From Halalkalibacter hemicellulosilyticusJCM 9152 (lineage in GTDB: Bacteria > Bacillota > Bacilli > Bacillales > Bacillaceae_D), in NCBI RefSeq assembly GCF_000513115.1, contig NZ_BAUU01000020.1, positions 1-64,000 on the forward strand: 64,000 bases of DNA. Direction: 5' to 3'. Both the position numbers and the translations under genes were made by a program. The notes under the pieces were generated by a model, which was given only the letters and a program-made list of their open reading frames with translations, made no database searches and was not told the DNA's origin. This document shows positions 9,690-19,623 of the stretch, one piece after another. The first letter of the stretch is position 1; every line of letters begins with the position of its first letter.

Positions 9690-10778
9690 ATGTTAAAAAG
9701 GATGGTGCAGCTTTTCTTTTTGATTACTGGTGGAACAATTGGATTTTTATTTATTCCAGATCTTATCCATATTTTAAATGTGGGCGAAATGCCTAGTTGG
9801 TTATTGCACCCATATGCAGGTGCTGTCATTGGAGCCGTTTTATTCTATGTCTTAACGTTTTGGTTAGCTGATTATATTGTTGATTTTATGAAGCTAATGG
9901 AAGAGGCGATCGTTAAAGCGCCTGTAACAGATGTCTTGTTCGGATCGATGGGATTAATTATCGGATTAATTGTTGCTTACTTGATTACAATTCCATTAAA
10001 TGCTATTAATTTCCCTTTTGTAAGTACGGTCTTACCGATTTTCGTGACGATTTTCCTCGGTTATTTCGGCTTTCAAATTGGCTTTAAAAAGCGTGATGAA
10101 CTTATTAATTTATTTACAATTACAAGGAATTTAGGTAAGAAAAAAGAGGAAGACGCTAGCGCAGAAGGAAAGCACCTGAAAATATTAGATACAAGTGTGA
10201 TTATAGATGGTCGCATTGCTGATATTTGTAAGACAGGGTTTCTAGAAGGCACATTAGTGATTCCTGGTTTTGTGCTCGAAGAACTTCAGCATATTGCCGA
10301 CTCTTCAGATGTGTTAAAGCGCAATAGAGGTCGAAGAGGATTAGATATCTTGAATAAGATTCAAAAGGAATTACCGATTGCAGTTGAAATATATGAAGGT
10401 GACTTTGAGGAGATTGCTGAAGTCGATAGTAAGCTAGTGAAGCTCGCTAAATTACTATCTGGTATGGTCGTAACAAATGATTTTAATTTAAATAAAGTAT
10501 GTGAGCTTCAAGGTGTATCCGTCTTGAATATTAATGATTTAGCAAATGCAGTTAAGCCAGTTGTGTTACCTGGTGAAGAGTTGACGATTCAAGTCATTAA
10601 AGATGGTAAGGAGCAGCATCAAGGTGTTGCTTATTTAGACGATGGAACGATGATCGTTGTTGAAGGTGGTCGTGATTATATCGGTAAAGACATTGAAGTT
10701 GTTGTGACAAGTGTGTTGCAAACAAGTGCAGGTCGTATGATATTTGCGAAGCCTAAAGTACTTGAGAAAGCACTTTAA
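9690..10778 (+). CDS. yacL: YacL-type membrane PIN/TRAM nuclease-like protein
   Basis: A 362-aa protein with about four N-terminal membrane segments (residues 5-130), a cytoplasmic PIN domain ([13 protein letters not shown], about 166; conserved acidic residues present; NDFNLNKV later) and a C-terminal TRAM domain (about 295-355). PIN plus TRAM suggests RNA cleavage or binding at the membrane; the substrate is not established. The ATG at 9690 follows AGGAGG by nine bases; a closer ATG at 9686 is out of frame. In Bacillus it lies between disA and ispD, as here. Confidence 0.92.
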   Translation: MLKRMVQLFFLITGGTIGFLFIPDLIHILNVGEMPSWLLHPYAGAVIGAVLFYVLTFWLADYIVDFMKLMEEAIVKAPVTDVLFGSMGLIIGLIVAYLITIPLNAINFPFVSTVLPIFVTIFLGYFGFQIGFKKRDELINLFTITRNLGKKKEEDASAEGKHLKILDTSVIIDGRIADICKTGFLEGTLVIPGFVLEELQHIADSSDVLKRNRGRRGLDILNKIQKELPIAVEIYEGDFEEIAEVDSKLVKLAKLLSGMVVTNDFNLNKVCELQGVSVLNINDLANAVKPVVLPGEELTIQVIKDGKEQHQGVAYLDDGTMIVVEGGRDYIGKDIEVVVTSVLQTSAGRMIFAKPKVLEKAL

Positions 10779-10801
10779 GAGGTTTAAAAAGGGCGGTTTT
10801 T

Positions 10802-10969
10802 GGCCACTTAAAAAGTCGTTTCTAGTAATTCAAAGAAGAGTAATGGCTCCGCTCGTTGCGCGCTTGATATGAGAAACCCACTCATATCAAGGCTTTCAAA
10901 ATCGGGCAACGGCTACGCACATTACTTAAAGGCCACTGGAAAAGTGCGATTTTCACTTTTTCAGTGGCC
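10802..10969. repeat. dispersed palindromic repeat, copy 1 (yacL-ispD gap)
   Basis: A nested palindrome. Outer arms: GGCCACTTAAAAAGT and ACTTTTTCAGTGGCC. Middle arms: GTAATGGCTCCGCTCGTTGC and GCAACGGCTACGCACATTAC. Inner hairpin: CTTGATATGAG (10863-10873) and CTCATATCAAG (10881-10891). The right end also forms a local terminator-like hairpin. Related copies occur near 18.6, 20.2, 23.6 and 32.0 kb. Confidence 0.85.
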
Positions 10970-10974
10970 TCTTC
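10930..10974 (+). terminator. terminator-like hairpin after yacL, inside the repeat
   Basis: GGCCACTGGAAAAGTG pairs with CACTTTTTCAGTGGCC around a 7-base loop. It could end the radA-disA-yacL transcript. There is no T-run of five or more afterwards, so this is uncertain. Confidence 0.5.
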
Positions 10975-10994
10975 TATGATTGCGAGGAGGAACG

Positions 10995-11003
10995 TGCTAA
11001 AAT
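10995..11003 (+). promoter_or_regulatory. possible extended -10 promoter of ispD
   Basis: TGCTAAAAT is an extended -10 element 35 bases before the ispD start. The -35 region is poor. The same TGCTAAAAT occurs ahead of gltX and nusG. Confidence 0.4.
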
Positions 11004-11037
11004 AAGAACGATTTGGGATGTGTTAGGGGCGAGTGAG

Positions 11038-11727
11038 ATGAAATATAGTGTAGTCATTGTAGCGGCAGGGCAAGGGAAAAGAATGAAAGCAGGAAAAAAT
11101 AAAATGCTGCTGGAGTTAAGAGGTGAACCACTTGTGATTCATACTCTTCGCTTGTTTGTTCATGATGACCAATGTAATGAGATGATTCTTGTTGTGAATG
11201 AACATGAAATAGATGCTATGAAGAAACTAGTTGGAGTAGTTGAAATGAATAAGCCATGTAAAATCGTAGCAGGAGGTAAGGAACGTCAGCACAGTGTTAA
11301 GAACGGAATAGATCAATTGCATCATAAAGGAATTGTGTTAGTGCATGACGGAGCGAGGCCATTTGTACGAAAAGATGTCTTACAGAAGCTTGTTGCTCAA
11401 GCAAAGCAATGCGGAGCAGCAACAACGGCTGTCGCTGTTAAAGATACAGTAAAAAGGGTTTTGCGCCATCGAGTGGTCGAGACATTAAATCGAAGTGAGC
11501 TATGGGCGGTACAAACGCCTCAAGCGTTTGAAGTTGCATTATTGCAGCAAGCACATGAGAAGGCGGAAGAAAAGGGTTTCTTAGGAACTGATGATTGTAG
11601 TTTAATTGAGTGGCTTGGCCACGAGGTTGTGATTGTTGAAAGTGACTATCATAATATTAAGCTTACAACACCCGAAGATTTACTTTTTGCTGAGGCGATT
11701 TTACAAGAAAGGGAGAGGCATTTATGA
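11038..11727 (+). CDS. ispD: IspD, 2-C-methyl-D-erythritol 4-phosphate cytidylyltransferase
   Basis: IspD makes CDP-ME from MEP and CTP in the non-mevalonate isoprenoid pathway. The 229-aa protein begins with the nucleotidyltransferase loop [17 protein letters not shown] and has the VHDGARPFV and WAVQTPQAF motifs. The ATG at 11038 fits the family N-terminus and follows AGGGG by eight bases; a GTG six codons earlier lacks a site. It overlaps ispF by four bases (ATGA), so both are made together for consecutive pathway steps. Confidence 0.95.
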   Translation: MKYSVVIVAAGQGKRMKAGKNKMLLELRGEPLVIHTLRLFVHDDQCNEMILVVNEHEIDAMKKLVGVVEMNKPCKIVAGGKERQHSVKNGIDQLHHKGIVLVHDGARPFVRKDVLQKLVAQAKQCGAATTAVAVKDTVKRVLRHRVVETLNRSELWAVQTPQAFEVALLQQAHEKAEEKGFLGTDDCSLIEWLGHEVVIVESDYHNIKLTTPEDLLFAEAILQERERHL

Positions 11728-12194
11728 GAATAGGACAAGGATTTGATGTTCATCAGTTAGTGGAGGGTAGACCACTTATTTTGGGAGGAATTGAAATTCC
11801 ATATGAGCAAGGGTTACTTGGTCATTCAGATGCAGATGTATTACTTCATACGATTACAGATGCGGCTCTTGGAGCTATAGGGGAGGGCGATATTGGCCGC
11901 CATTTCCCAGATACAGATATGGCTTATAAAGATGCAGATTCTGCGAAACTGTTAATCGACGTATGGAAACTTGTGAAGCAACGGGGCTATCAATTAGGGA
12001 ATATTGATTGTACGATTATTGCACAAAAACCGAAAATGTCCCCTTATATTGAACAGATTCGTGGCCGTATTGCTGAACTATTAGAAGCGGATGTTAGTCA
12101 AGTGAATGTAAAGGCAACAACAACAGAGAAGCTAGGATTCACAGGACGAGGGGAAGGGATCGCTGCACAGGCTGTGATCTTATTAGTTAAGTAA
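11724..12194 (+). CDS. ispF: IspF, 2-C-methyl-D-erythritol 2,4-cyclodiphosphate synthase
   Basis: IspF cyclises CDP-ME 2-phosphate to MEcPP, releasing CMP. The 156-aa protein has the zinc-ligand motif DVHQL, then [31 protein letters not shown] (zinc His and CDP-binding residues) and the C-terminal [17 protein letters not shown]. Length is normal for this homotrimer. Overlap with ispD indicates translational coupling. Confidence 0.97.
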   Translation: MRIGQGFDVHQLVEGRPLILGGIEIPYEQGLLGHSDADVLLHTITDAALGAIGEGDIGRHFPDTDMAYKDADSAKLLIDVWKLVKQRGYQLGNIDCTIIAQKPKMSPYIEQIRGRIAELLEADVSQVNVKATTTEKLGFTGRGEGIAAQAVILLVK

Positions 12195-12201
12195 CGAAAA
12201 C

Positions 12202-12232
12202 TTGACCAATGTAGTGTAATTGGTGCTAAAAT
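12202..12232 (+). promoter_or_regulatory. probable gltX promoter
   Basis: TTGACC (12202-12207) and extended -10 TGC-TAAAAT (12224-12232), spacer 19. The long spacer is offset by the TG extension. Confidence 0.45.
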
Positions 12233-12280
12233 AGAACAATGAATGAGAGCGGAGGCTCGAATACAGGAGGTATAATGAGG

Positions 12281-13738
12281 ATGGGAAGCGAAGTAAGAGT
12301 ACGGTTTGCTCCGAGTCCAACTGGACATTTACATATTGGTGGTGCACGTTCGGCCCTTTTTAACTATTTATTTGCTAAAAGCCAAGGCGGACAATTTATT
12401 TTACGAATTGAAGATACCGACCAAGCACGAAATGTAGAGGATGCAAAAGAAAAGCTGTTAGAAAGCTTGAAGTGGTTAGGCATTCATTGGGATGAAAGCA
12501 TTGATGTCGGTGGGGAATATGGTCCTTATAGCTGTATGGAACGTACTCATATTTATCAAGATTATCTTGAGCAGCTATTAAAGGATGGGAAGGCGTATTA
12601 TTGTTATATGACGGAAGAGGAGCTTGAGGCGGAGCGTGAGGAGCAACGCTCACGTGGAGAAACGCCGAAGTATAGTGGTCGTGATCGTGATTTAACAGAG
12701 GAGCAGCGTAAAGACTATGAGGCAAAAGGATTAAAGCCAGTCATTCGCTTCCGTGTGCCTGAAGGACAAATCATCAAAATTGATGATGCGATACGCGGGG
12801 AGGTATCGTTTGAGTCCGATGGGATCGGGGACTTTGTCATTTCGCGAAAAGGTGGTATTCCGATGTATAATTTTGCCGTTACAGTTGATGATCATTTAAT
12901 GAAAATTTCTCATGTGATACGTGGGGAGGAACACCTTTCTAATACACCTCTACAAGTATTATTATATGAAGCGTTTGGATGGGAGGTGCCACGTTTTGCT
13001 CATGCATCTTTAATCTTAAATGCTGACCGACAGAAGATGAGTAAGCGGGATGAATCCATTATTCAATTTGTAGAACAATATAAGGATTTAGGTTATAAAC
13101 AAGAAGCATTAGTCAATTTCTTGGCACTGCTTGGTTGGTCTCCTGGTGGAGAAGAAGAAATCTTTACGTTGGCGGAGCTAGAAGAAATCTTTACATTAGA
13201 GCGAGTATCAAAGGCTCCAGCGATATTCGATACAGATAAATTAGCATGGATGAATAATCAATATTTAAAGGATGCTGATCTTGATGAGGTTGTTGCTTTA
13301 TCATTACCACATTTAATTAAAGCAGGTAGACTTCCAGCTGATTTAAGTGAGGAACAACGAAATTGGGCAAGAGACCTTATTGCTCTTTACCAAGAACAGC
13401 TTCAATATGGAGCAGAAATTGTTGAGTTGACGGAACTTTTCTTTAAGAAGGAAATTGAGTATAATGAAGACGCACAAGTCGTATTAGATGAAGAACAAGT
13501 TCCTGAGGTACTCGCTCAATTTGCAAAAGAGCTAAGTCAGCTAGAGGACTTTACGGCGCAAGAAGTGAAGAGTGCGATTAAAGCAACGCAGAAAGCAACA
13601 GGACAAAAAGGGAAGAAGCTGTTTATGCCAATTCGTGTAGCAACGACAGGCTTAACCCACGGTCGGGACCTTCCAGAATCGATTGCGCTTATTGGAAAAG
13701 ACGTTATTTTGGCACGTTTAGAGCAATTACGTGCATAA
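12281..13738 (+). CDS. gltX: GltX, glutamyl-tRNA synthetase
   Basis: GltX charges tRNA-Glu and, in bacilli lacking GlnRS, also tRNA-Gln before amidation. About 485 aa with the class I signatures HLHIGGARS (HIGH, near residue 16) and QKMSKRDES (KMSKS, near 254), and a C-terminal anticodon-binding domain. The start is set between two ATGs: 12275 is four bases after AGGAGG, 12281 is ten bases after it; 12281 gives the usual [15 protein letters not shown]. The cysE T-box follows. Confidence 0.96.
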   Translation: MGSEVRVRFAPSPTGHLHIGGARSALFNYLFAKSQGGQFILRIEDTDQARNVEDAKEKLLESLKWLGIHWDESIDVGGEYGPYSCMERTHIYQDYLEQLLKDGKAYYCYMTEEELEAEREEQRSRGETPKYSGRDRDLTEEQRKDYEAKGLKPVIRFRVPEGQIIKIDDAIRGEVSFESDGIGDFVISRKGGIPMYNFAVTVDDHLMKISHVIRGEEHLSNTPLQVLLYEAFGWEVPRFAHASLILNADRQKMSKRDESIIQFVEQYKDLGYKQEALVNFLALLGWSPGGEEEIFTLAELEEIFTLERVSKAPAIFDTDKLAWMNNQYLKDADLDEVVALSLPHLIKAGRLPADLSEEQRNWARDLIALYQEQLQYGAEIVELTELFFKKEIEYNEDAQVVLDEEQVPEVLAQFAKELSQLEDFTAQEVKSAIKATQKATGQKGKKLFMPIRVATTGLTHGRDLPESIALIGKDVILARLEQLRA

Positions 13739-13764
13739 GATGGAACATCATCATAAAAAAAGCG

Positions 13765-14010
13765 ATGAGAGGGAAAAGTAGAATGAAGAAAGCCTCACAG
13801 AGAGAACTACATTAGCTGAAAGTAGTTTAGGTAGACTTCCTTTGAACATGCACCCTTGAGCCTCTTTCTGAACGAATATCTGTGTAGGAAAGAGCGTGTT
13901 GCGGCGTTATTCGCATAGAGATAACAGATTTTGATCTGTTAAACAGAGTGGAACCGCGTAAATAAAGCGCCTCTGTGCTATGACGAGCACAGAGGCGCTT
14001 ATCTTTTTAT
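13765..14010 (+). promoter_or_regulatory. T-box riboswitch (cysteine) upstream of cysE-cysS
   Basis: The T-box sequence AGAGTGGAACCGCG lies at 13945-13958. The terminator stem AAGCGCCTCTGTGCT / AGCACAGAGGCGCTT follows with a T-run (13966-14010). The Stem I region contains GAACATGCACC with a TGC (Cys) codon at 13849-13851 in the expected specifier position. Uncharged tRNA-Cys should stabilise the antiterminator and allow cysE-cysS transcription. Confidence 0.95.
13966..14010 (+). terminator. T-box terminator hairpin
   Basis: AAGCGCCTCTGTGCT / AGCACAGAGGCGCTT is a 15-bp stem followed by ATCTTTTT. It is the default-off structure of the cysteine T-box. Confidence 0.93.
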
Positions 14011-14047
14011 AGATAGAAAGAGACAATGAAGTAACGGAAAGGGGGAG

Positions 14048-14701
14048 ATGAAGTTGAAGAGGATGATTCGAACATTGCTTAATGATGTTGATGTCGTTTT
14101 TGATCAGGATCCTGCAGCTAGAAGTAGAATGGAAGTCATATTCACTTATTCCGGTGTACATGCGATTTGGTCTCATCGGTTCGCTCACTGGCTCTGGAAA
14201 CGACGTATCTTCTTTTTAGCACGATTTATCTCACAAGTTAGTCGATTTTTTACAGGCATCGAAATTCATCCTGGTGCTGTTATTGGCCAACGAGTGTTTA
14301 TTGATCATGGTATGGGCGTAGTGATAGGGGAAACGTGTGAAATTGGCGATCATGTTACGATTTACCAAGGGGTGACTCTCGGTGGAACTGGAAAGGAAAA
14401 GGGCAAGCGGCACCCGACGATAGAAGATCATGTCTTAATTGCTTCAGGTGCAAAGGTGCTCGGTTCGTTTACAATTGGTCAGCATTCTCGAATAGGTGCA
14501 GGCTCTGTTGTATTAAAGGAGGTCCCTCCTAATTCTACCGTTGTTGGTATACCAGGGAAGATTGTTGTTCAAGATGGAATCAAGATTGAACACGGTTTAA
14601 ATCATCATCAACTTCCAGACCCGATCGCTGATAAGTTAAAGGAATTAGAAGAAGAAATAAAAGAATTGAAGGCTGCTTTGAAGCAACAAGAGCACTCGTA
14701 A
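14048..14701 (+). CDS. cysE: CysE, serine O-acetyltransferase
   Basis: CysE transfers acetyl from acetyl-CoA to L-serine, the first step of cysteine synthesis. The 217-aa protein has an N-terminal helical part and a left-handed beta-helix of hexapeptide repeats ([21 protein letters not shown] and on), with the [12 protein letters not shown] active-site region. It is of the short Firmicute type. It is controlled by the cysteine T-box just upstream and followed after 18 bases by cysS. Confidence 0.96.
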   Translation: MKLKRMIRTLLNDVDVVFDQDPAARSRMEVIFTYSGVHAIWSHRFAHWLWKRRIFFLARFISQVSRFFTGIEIHPGAVIGQRVFIDHGMGVVIGETCEIGDHVTIYQGVTLGGTGKEKGKRHPTIEDHVLIASGAKVLGSFTIGQHSRIGAGSVVLKEVPPNSTVVGIPGKIVVQDGIKIEHGLNHHQLPDPIADKLKELEEEIKELKAALKQQEHS

Positions 14702-14719
14702 AAAGGAGGGAACTGAAGG

Positions 14720-16117
14720 ATGTCAATACATCTTTATAATAGCTTAACGAAGAAAAAGGAGCGATTTGTTCCGTTAGAAGAAGGTAAAGTGAAAATGTAT
14801 GTTTGTGGGCCAACGGTTTATAACTACATTCATATTGGAAATGCCAGACCGGCGATTGTATATGATATGGTACGACGCTATTTAGAATATCGCGGGTATG
14901 ATGTTAAATTTATTTCCAATTTTACAGATGTTGATGATAAAATCATCCGTGCTGCTAAGGAAATGGGAGAGGATGTCTTTGCTGTTGCTAATCGTTTTAT
15001 CGCTGCCTACCATGATGATACGTGTGCACTTGGAGTGAAAGAAGCTGATGTCCATCCGCGAGTGACAGATACGATGCCTGAAATTATAACCTTTATTGTA
15101 GGGCTTGTTGAAAAAGGTTATGCATATGAAGCTGATGGAGATGTTTATTTTCGCACACGCAAATTTAAGGATTATGGGAAGCTTTCAGCTCAGCCTTTAG
15201 AAGAGTTACGTTCAGGTGCAAGAATTGAAGTCGACTCTCGTAAAGAGGACTCGTTAGACTTTGTTTTGTGGAAAGCGGCGAAGCAAGGTGAGATTTCCTG
15301 GGAAAGTCCGTGGGGGAACGGACGTCCTGGCTGGCATATTGAGTGCTCAGCAATGGTCAAAAAATATTTAGGTGATACGATTGATATACATGCAGGGGGG
15401 CAAGATTTAACATTCCCTCACCATGAAAATGAGATTGCTCAATCTGAGGCTTTGACGGAAAAGCCAATGGCAAAATATTGGCTCCATAATGGATTTATAA
15501 ATATTGATAATGAGAAAATGTCGAAATCATTAGGGAACTTCGTATTGGCAAAAGATATTATTCAACAGCATTCGGCAGAAGTTGTTCGCTTTTTTATGCT
15601 CACTGCACACTATCGAAGTCCAATTAATTTTAGCGATGAGCTTCTTGAAGGCGCGAAAAATGGTCTCGAACGATTGAAAACGGCTGTTTCGGCTATTGAA
15701 CACCGTCTTGACAAATCAGCTGATTTAGGGGAGCAAGGAAATTGGATTGAAAAAATTGATCAGCTGAAACAACGCTTTATAGTAGAAATGGATGATGATT
15801 TTAATAGTGCTAACGCCATTTCAATAATGTTTGATTTAGCTAAAGAAGCCAATCGATATTTACGTGAGGAACAGACGTCCAAGGAAATTCTTTCACGCTT
15901 TTTTGAGCAATTGAAGGAGTTTGCTGATGTATTAGGACTCTCTTTACAAGATCAAAGTGAACTGTTAGATTCTGAAATTGAGAAGCTGATTGAAAAGCGT
16001 AATAGAGCGAGAAAGGAAAAAGACTTCTCGTTAGCGGACGAAATACGTGATCAATTAAAGGAACAAGGGATTATTCTTGAGGATACACCTCAAGGGGTTC
16101 GTTGGAAGAGAGGCTAA
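14720..16117 (+). CDS. cysS: CysS, cysteinyl-tRNA synthetase
   Basis: CysS charges tRNA-Cys. The 465-aa class I synthetase has HIGNARP (HIGH), the zinc-binding Cys/His set typical of the family (C29 region, [13 protein letters not shown]) and KMSKSLGNF (KMSKS). ATG follows AAAGGAGGG. With cysE it shares the T-box, so cysteine supply and tRNA charging are matched. mrnC starts seven bases after its stop. Confidence 0.97.
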   Translation: MSIHLYNSLTKKKERFVPLEEGKVKMYVCGPTVYNYIHIGNARPAIVYDMVRRYLEYRGYDVKFISNFTDVDDKIIRAAKEMGEDVFAVANRFIAAYHDDTCALGVKEADVHPRVTDTMPEIITFIVGLVEKGYAYEADGDVYFRTRKFKDYGKLSAQPLEELRSGARIEVDSRKEDSLDFVLWKAAKQGEISWESPWGNGRPGWHIECSAMVKKYLGDTIDIHAGGQDLTFPHHENEIAQSEALTEKPMAKYWLHNGFINIDNEKMSKSLGNFVLAKDIIQQHSAEVVRFFMLTAHYRSPINFSDELLEGAKNGLERLKTAVSAIEHRLDKSADLGEQGNWIEKIDQLKQRFIVEMDDDFNSANAISIMFDLAKEANRYLREEQTSKEILSRFFEQLKEFADVLGLSLQDQSELLDSEIEKLIEKRNRARKEKDFSLADEIRDQLKEQGIILEDTPQGVRWKRG

Positions 16118-16124
16118 TCCATTT

Positions 16125-16544
16125 ATGAAAATTATTGATCCAACCATTGATTTGACACAAGTAAATGCCTTGGCCTTAGCATATATGGGGGATAGCGTAC
16201 TTGATATGTACGTTCGCTATTTCCTCATCGCTAAGGGGAAGGTTCGACCACATCAATTACACGTAGAGGCGACGAAATATGTATCAGCTAAAGCACAAGC
16301 GAACGCTGTACGCTATCTTATCGAGGAGCAATTCCTAACCGAGCAGGAAATGGCGGTTTTTAAGAGAGGTCGTAATGCAAAATCTGGTACAATACCGAAG
16401 AATACCGATTTAAACACGTATCGCTATTCGACAGGGTTCGAAGCGGTGCTCGGATTTTTGTATTTCCAGGGGAATAATGAACGGCTAGATAAGATGATGA
16501 CAAAAGCCATTTACTTTATCGAAAACGAGAGGAAAGGAGGCTAG
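16125..16544 (+). CDS. mrnC: MrnC, Mini-RNase III
   Basis: Mini-III matures 23S rRNA ends. The 139-aa protein is an RNase III catalytic domain alone, with no dsRNA-binding domain: ALAYMGDSVLDMYVR carries the signature acidic residue, and KRGRNAKSGTIPKNTDLNTYRYSTGFEA the second motif. The ATG at 16125 fits the family; an earlier ATG lies inside cysS and is not supported. rlmB follows with almost no gap. Confidence 0.93.
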   Translation: MKIIDPTIDLTQVNALALAYMGDSVLDMYVRYFLIAKGKVRPHQLHVEATKYVSAKAQANAVRYLIEEQFLTEQEMAVFKRGRNAKSGTIPKNTDLNTYRYSTGFEAVLGFLYFQGNNERLDKMMTKAIYFIENERKGG

Positions 16545-16547
16545 GTG

Positions 16548-17297
16548 ATGAGTCAAGAATTCATTTACGGGAAAAACCCTATCATTGAAGCGTTGAAGTC
16601 TGGACATGCCATAAACAAAATTTGGATTGCAGAAGGGTCACAGAAGGGGCAAATGACAAAGGTTATCCAATTAGCAAAAGAAAAAGGTGTTTTAATTCAA
16701 AATGCACCAAAGAGAAAGTTAGATCAGCTTGTTCAAGTTGAACAACATCAGGGTGTCGTTGCATCTGTGGCTGCCTATGAATACGCCGAGGTTGATGATT
16801 TGTTTAAACGCGCCAACGAACAAGGTCAGGAGCCTTTCTTCCTCATATTAGATGAAGTAGAGGATCCGCATAATCTAGGTTCAATCCTTAGGACAGCAGA
16901 TGCTGTCGGAGCGCATGGAGTGATTATTCCTAAAAGGCGGGCAGTAGGATTAACGCAAACCGTTGCAAAGGCATCTACTGGTGCGATTGAATATATTCCG
17001 GTTGTGCGTGTGACCAATATTGCTCGGACAATGGAAGAATTAAAAAAGCAGGGTTTGTGGTTTGTTGGAACAGATGCAAAAGGGAAAGAGGATTACCGTC
17101 AAGCAGCGTTTGATATGCCAATTGGATTAGTCATTGGTAGTGAAGGCAAAGGGATTAGTCGATTAGTGAAGGAAAAGTGTGATTTTCTTGTGCAAATTCC
17201 AATGGTCGGTCGAGTTACTTCACTCAATGCATCTGTTGCAGCAAGTTTGCTCATGTACGAAGTATATCGAAATCGCCACGAGCTAGGAAGAACGTGA
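16548..17297 (+). CDS. rlmB: RlmB-type 23S rRNA 2'-O-methyltransferase (SPOUT family)
   Basis: A 249-aa SpoU/TrmH-type methyltransferase expected to methylate G2251 of 23S rRNA. It has an N-terminal substrate-binding domain (FIYGKNPIIEAL) and the knotted SAM domain with LDEVEDPHNLGSILRTADA, GSEGKGISRLV and IPMVGRVTSLNASVAASLLMYE. The ATG at 16548 has AAAGGAGG seven bases before; a GTG one codon earlier is less well placed. It sits between mrnC and rae1, an RNA-maturation block. Confidence 0.94.
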   Translation: MSQEFIYGKNPIIEALKSGHAINKIWIAEGSQKGQMTKVIQLAKEKGVLIQNAPKRKLDQLVQVEQHQGVVASVAAYEYAEVDDLFKRANEQGQEPFFLILDEVEDPHNLGSILRTADAVGAHGVIIPKRRAVGLTQTVAKASTGAIEYIPVVRVTNIARTMEELKKQGLWFVGTDAKGKEDYRQAAFDMPIGLVIGSEGKGISRLVKEKCDFLVQIPMVGRVTSLNASVAASLLMYEVYRNRHELGRT

Positions 17298-17301
17298 TAA
17301 C

Positions 17302-17811
17302 ATGAAAGACATTTTACTAGTGGATGGCTACAACATGATTGGTGCATGGCCCGAATTGCGTGATATGAAAGAGAAAGACTTTGAATTAGCACGTGATCGC
17401 CTTGTGGAAATGATGGCTGAGTATCAAGCATTTACAGGATTTAAGGTTTACGTTATTTTTGATGCGCATATGGTTGAGGGGATTGGAAAGACGTATCATA
17501 ACTTTCGAGTCGATGTGATTTATACAAGGAAAAATGAGACGGCTGATGAGCGTATTGAAAAGCTCGTTCATCAGCTTAAGCGAATAGATACAAGAATCCA
17601 TGTGGCGACCTCTGATTTTACTGAGCAATCATTAATATTTGGTAGTGGAGCCTTGCGAAAATCAGCCCGTGAATTACTAATTGAAATTGAGTCAACTGAG
17701 AAAGGGATTGACAAAGAAGTACAAAATACTCGAAAACAACAGCGTTCGACAAACTTGCAATTAAAAGATGAAATTTTAGAAATTTTTGAAAAATGGCGTC
17801 GAGAGCGCTAA
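17302..17811 (+). CDS. rae1: Rae1 (YacP), ribosome-associated NYN/PIN endoribonuclease
   Basis: Rae1 cuts mRNA in the ribosomal A site in Bacillus subtilis. The 169-aa protein starts with the NYN-domain motif ILLVDGYNMIGAWPEL, carries VIFDAHMVEG and VATSDFTEQ acidic motifs, and ends in a basic helix. It follows rlmB by four bases, and its stop precedes the sigH promoter. Confidence 0.92.
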   Translation: MKDILLVDGYNMIGAWPELRDMKEKDFELARDRLVEMMAEYQAFTGFKVYVIFDAHMVEGIGKTYHNFRVDVIYTRKNETADERIEKLVHQLKRIDTRIHVATSDFTEQSLIFGSGALRKSARELLIEIESTEKGIDKEVQNTRKQQRSTNLQLKDEILEIFEKWRRER

Positions 17812-17818
17812 ACAAAGG

Positions 17819-17848
17819 TTGACCGACTGGAAATATGTACTATATAAT
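17819..17848 (+). promoter_or_regulatory. sigH promoter
   Basis: TTGACC, spacer 18, TATAAT (17843-17848), 44 bases ahead of the sigH start. No obvious AbrB site can be judged by eye. Confidence 0.75.
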
Positions 17849-17891
17849 GTTTATAAAATTTCAATCAGAGCTGAGGTCGGAGGGGTTGTAA

Positions 17892-18548
17892 GTGGATATG
17901 AGCCTTCAAAGAACAGACGTAACGCCTATTTATGACAAGATTGATGATGATGCTTTAGTTTTATATGTTCGAAATGGTGATAGTGTAGCATTAGAATATT
18001 TAATTGATAAGTATAAGAATTTTGTTCGCGCAAAGGCTAGATCGTATTTTCTCATTGGTGCAGATCATGAGGACATTGTTCAAGAAGGGATGATAGGCCT
18101 CTATAAGGCTGTAAGGGATTTTAACGGGGACAAATTGTCTTCTTTTAAAGCGTTTGCAGAGTTATGCATTACAAGGCAAATTATTACAGCTATTAAGACG
18201 GCTACACGTCAGAAGCATATTCCATTAAACTCATATGTATCGCTGGACAAGCCTCTATATGATGAGGAGTCTGACCGAACATTACTAGATGTGATATGTG
18301 GAACGAAAGTAACAGATCCGGAAGAGCTATTAATTAATCAAGAAGAATTTCAAGATATTGAATTGAAGATGGGCGAATTGCTAAGTGATCTAGAAAGACA
18401 AGTGCTTATGCTCTATTTAGATGGACGAACATATCAGGAGATTTCCGTGGATTTAAATAGACATGTAAAATCGATTGATAACGCTCTTCAACGGGTAAAG
18501 CGAAAGCTAGAACGGTATGTTGAATTGAGAGGAGTATCACTTGCATAA
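17892..18548 (+). CDS. sigH: SigH, sporulation and transition-phase sigma factor (sigma-30)
   Basis: SigH directs transition-state and early sporulation genes. The 218-aa protein has region 2 (NFVRAKARSYFLIGADHEDIVQEGMIGLYKAVRDF) and region 4 (LSDLERQVLMLYLDGRTYQEIS) very close to the family. GTG is six bases from GGAGGGG. Presence of sigH and its own promoter points to a spore-forming relative. In Bacillus subtilis rpmG-secE-nusG follow directly; here a repeat and an esterase intervene. Confidence 0.97.
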   Translation: MDMSLQRTDVTPIYDKIDDDALVLYVRNGDSVALEYLIDKYKNFVRAKARSYFLIGADHEDIVQEGMIGLYKAVRDFNGDKLSSFKAFAELCITRQIITAIKTATRQKHIPLNSYVSLDKPLYDEESDRTLLDVICGTKVTDPEELLINQEEFQDIELKMGELLSDLERQVLMLYLDGRTYQEISVDLNRHVKSIDNALQRVKRKLERYVELRGVSLA

Positions 18549-18587
18549 GATTTTATAAAGAGGATACTGCTCGAATGAAAGGTACTG

Positions 18588-18650
18588 AAAATGGGTTCAC
18601 TAGTTGCTCGCATGATACGAGAAATCCATTCGTATCATGCTTTTCAAAAT
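18588..18650. repeat. dispersed palindromic repeat, copy 2 (partial, sigH-esterase gap)
   Basis: ATGGGTTCACTAGTTGCTCG matches the left box of copy 1. The inner hairpin is GCATGATACGA (18610-18620) with TCGTATCATGC (18630-18640). The right box is missing. An open frame through it would add 29 residues to the esterase, but this is repeat, not gene. Confidence 0.8.
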
Positions 18651-18677
18651 TCAAGAACAAAAAAGGAGCGGTTCCTT

Positions 18678-19487
18678 TTGATCCATAAAACGATCACGAT
18701 TCAAACGAAGCATACGGAAGTGCCTTTATATACATATTTTCTCAACCAATCACCGGAAATTGATCCAGAAAGAAAGCGGCCAATTGTGATCGTTTGCCCT
18801 GGTGGTAGTTATGAACGTACCTCAGATCGAGAGGCTGAACCAGTGGCTATTAAGTTTAATGCAATGGGCTTTCATGCGTGTGTCCTTAGATATAGTGTTA
18901 AACCTGCTCCGTTTCCAACGTCATTATTTGAATTGGCCAAAACAGTTGCCCTCATTAGGGAGAACGCGACAGAATGGAATGTTGACACGAGTAAAATTAT
19001 TGTTGCTGGCTTTTCCGCGGGCGGACATTTAGCGGCGAGCTTAGGTGTATTTTGGAAGGAGTCGTTTCTCGCTGAATCTTTAGATGTATCGAGTGATGAA
19101 CTGAAACCTAATGGCCTGTTATTAAGTTATCCTGTTATTTCGTCTACAGAATATGCGCATAAAGGGTCGTTTCGCGCATTGTTAGGAGATAAATATAAAG
19201 AACTTTTACCTCGAGTTTCATTAGAAAATCATGTTACGGCACATACTCCGCCAACTTTTTTATGGCATACATATACGGATGAAGCAGTGCCTGTTCAAAA
19301 TAGTTTCATGTTTGCACAAGCCTTGCTCAAGTATCAAGTTCCGTTAGAGATGCATATTTATCCACGAGGAATCCACGGACTATCGCTTGGGACAGAAGAA
19401 ACAAAGGCTTACAATAATCAAGCGACAGTTCAGGGTGAAGTTGCAAATTGGATTGATATGGCTGGTGTTTGGATTAGAGGCTTGTAG
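18678..19487 (+). CDS. alpha/beta-hydrolase, acetyl-esterase/lipase-like
   Basis: A 269-aa serine hydrolase of the alpha/beta fold. The oxyanion motif CPGGSYERTSD (about 38), nucleophile elbow VAGFSAGGHLAAS (about 115), acid TYTDEAVP (about 212) and His in PRGIHGLSLG (about 240) form a full triad in the expected order. There is no signal peptide, so it is probably cytoplasmic; related enzymes deacetylate sugars or xylo-oligosaccharides, but the substrate is unknown. I chose TTG at 18678 with AAAAGGAG nine bases before; the longer open frame reads through a palindromic repeat. It is inserted between sigH and rpmG. Confidence 0.85.
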   Translation: MIHKTITIQTKHTEVPLYTYFLNQSPEIDPERKRPIVIVCPGGSYERTSDREAEPVAIKFNAMGFHACVLRYSVKPAPFPTSLFELAKTVALIRENATEWNVDTSKIIVAGFSAGGHLAASLGVFWKESFLAESLDVSSDELKPNGLLLSYPVISSTEYAHKGSFRALLGDKYKELLPRVSLENHVTAHTPPTFLWHTYTDEAVPVQNSFMFAQALLKYQVPLEMHIYPRGIHGLSLGTEETKAYNNQATVQGEVANWIDMAGVWIRGL

Positions 19488-19623
19488 TCTATATGATAGA
19501 ATGAATATGAATGGGAGTGGCAAACGATCATAGCGGTTTTGTCACTTCTTTTTTTGTAGGAGTGATTGACGTCCTGATTTGACAGATTTATGTAGTGTAG
19601 GCTTTTGGTCTATTAACACTTAA

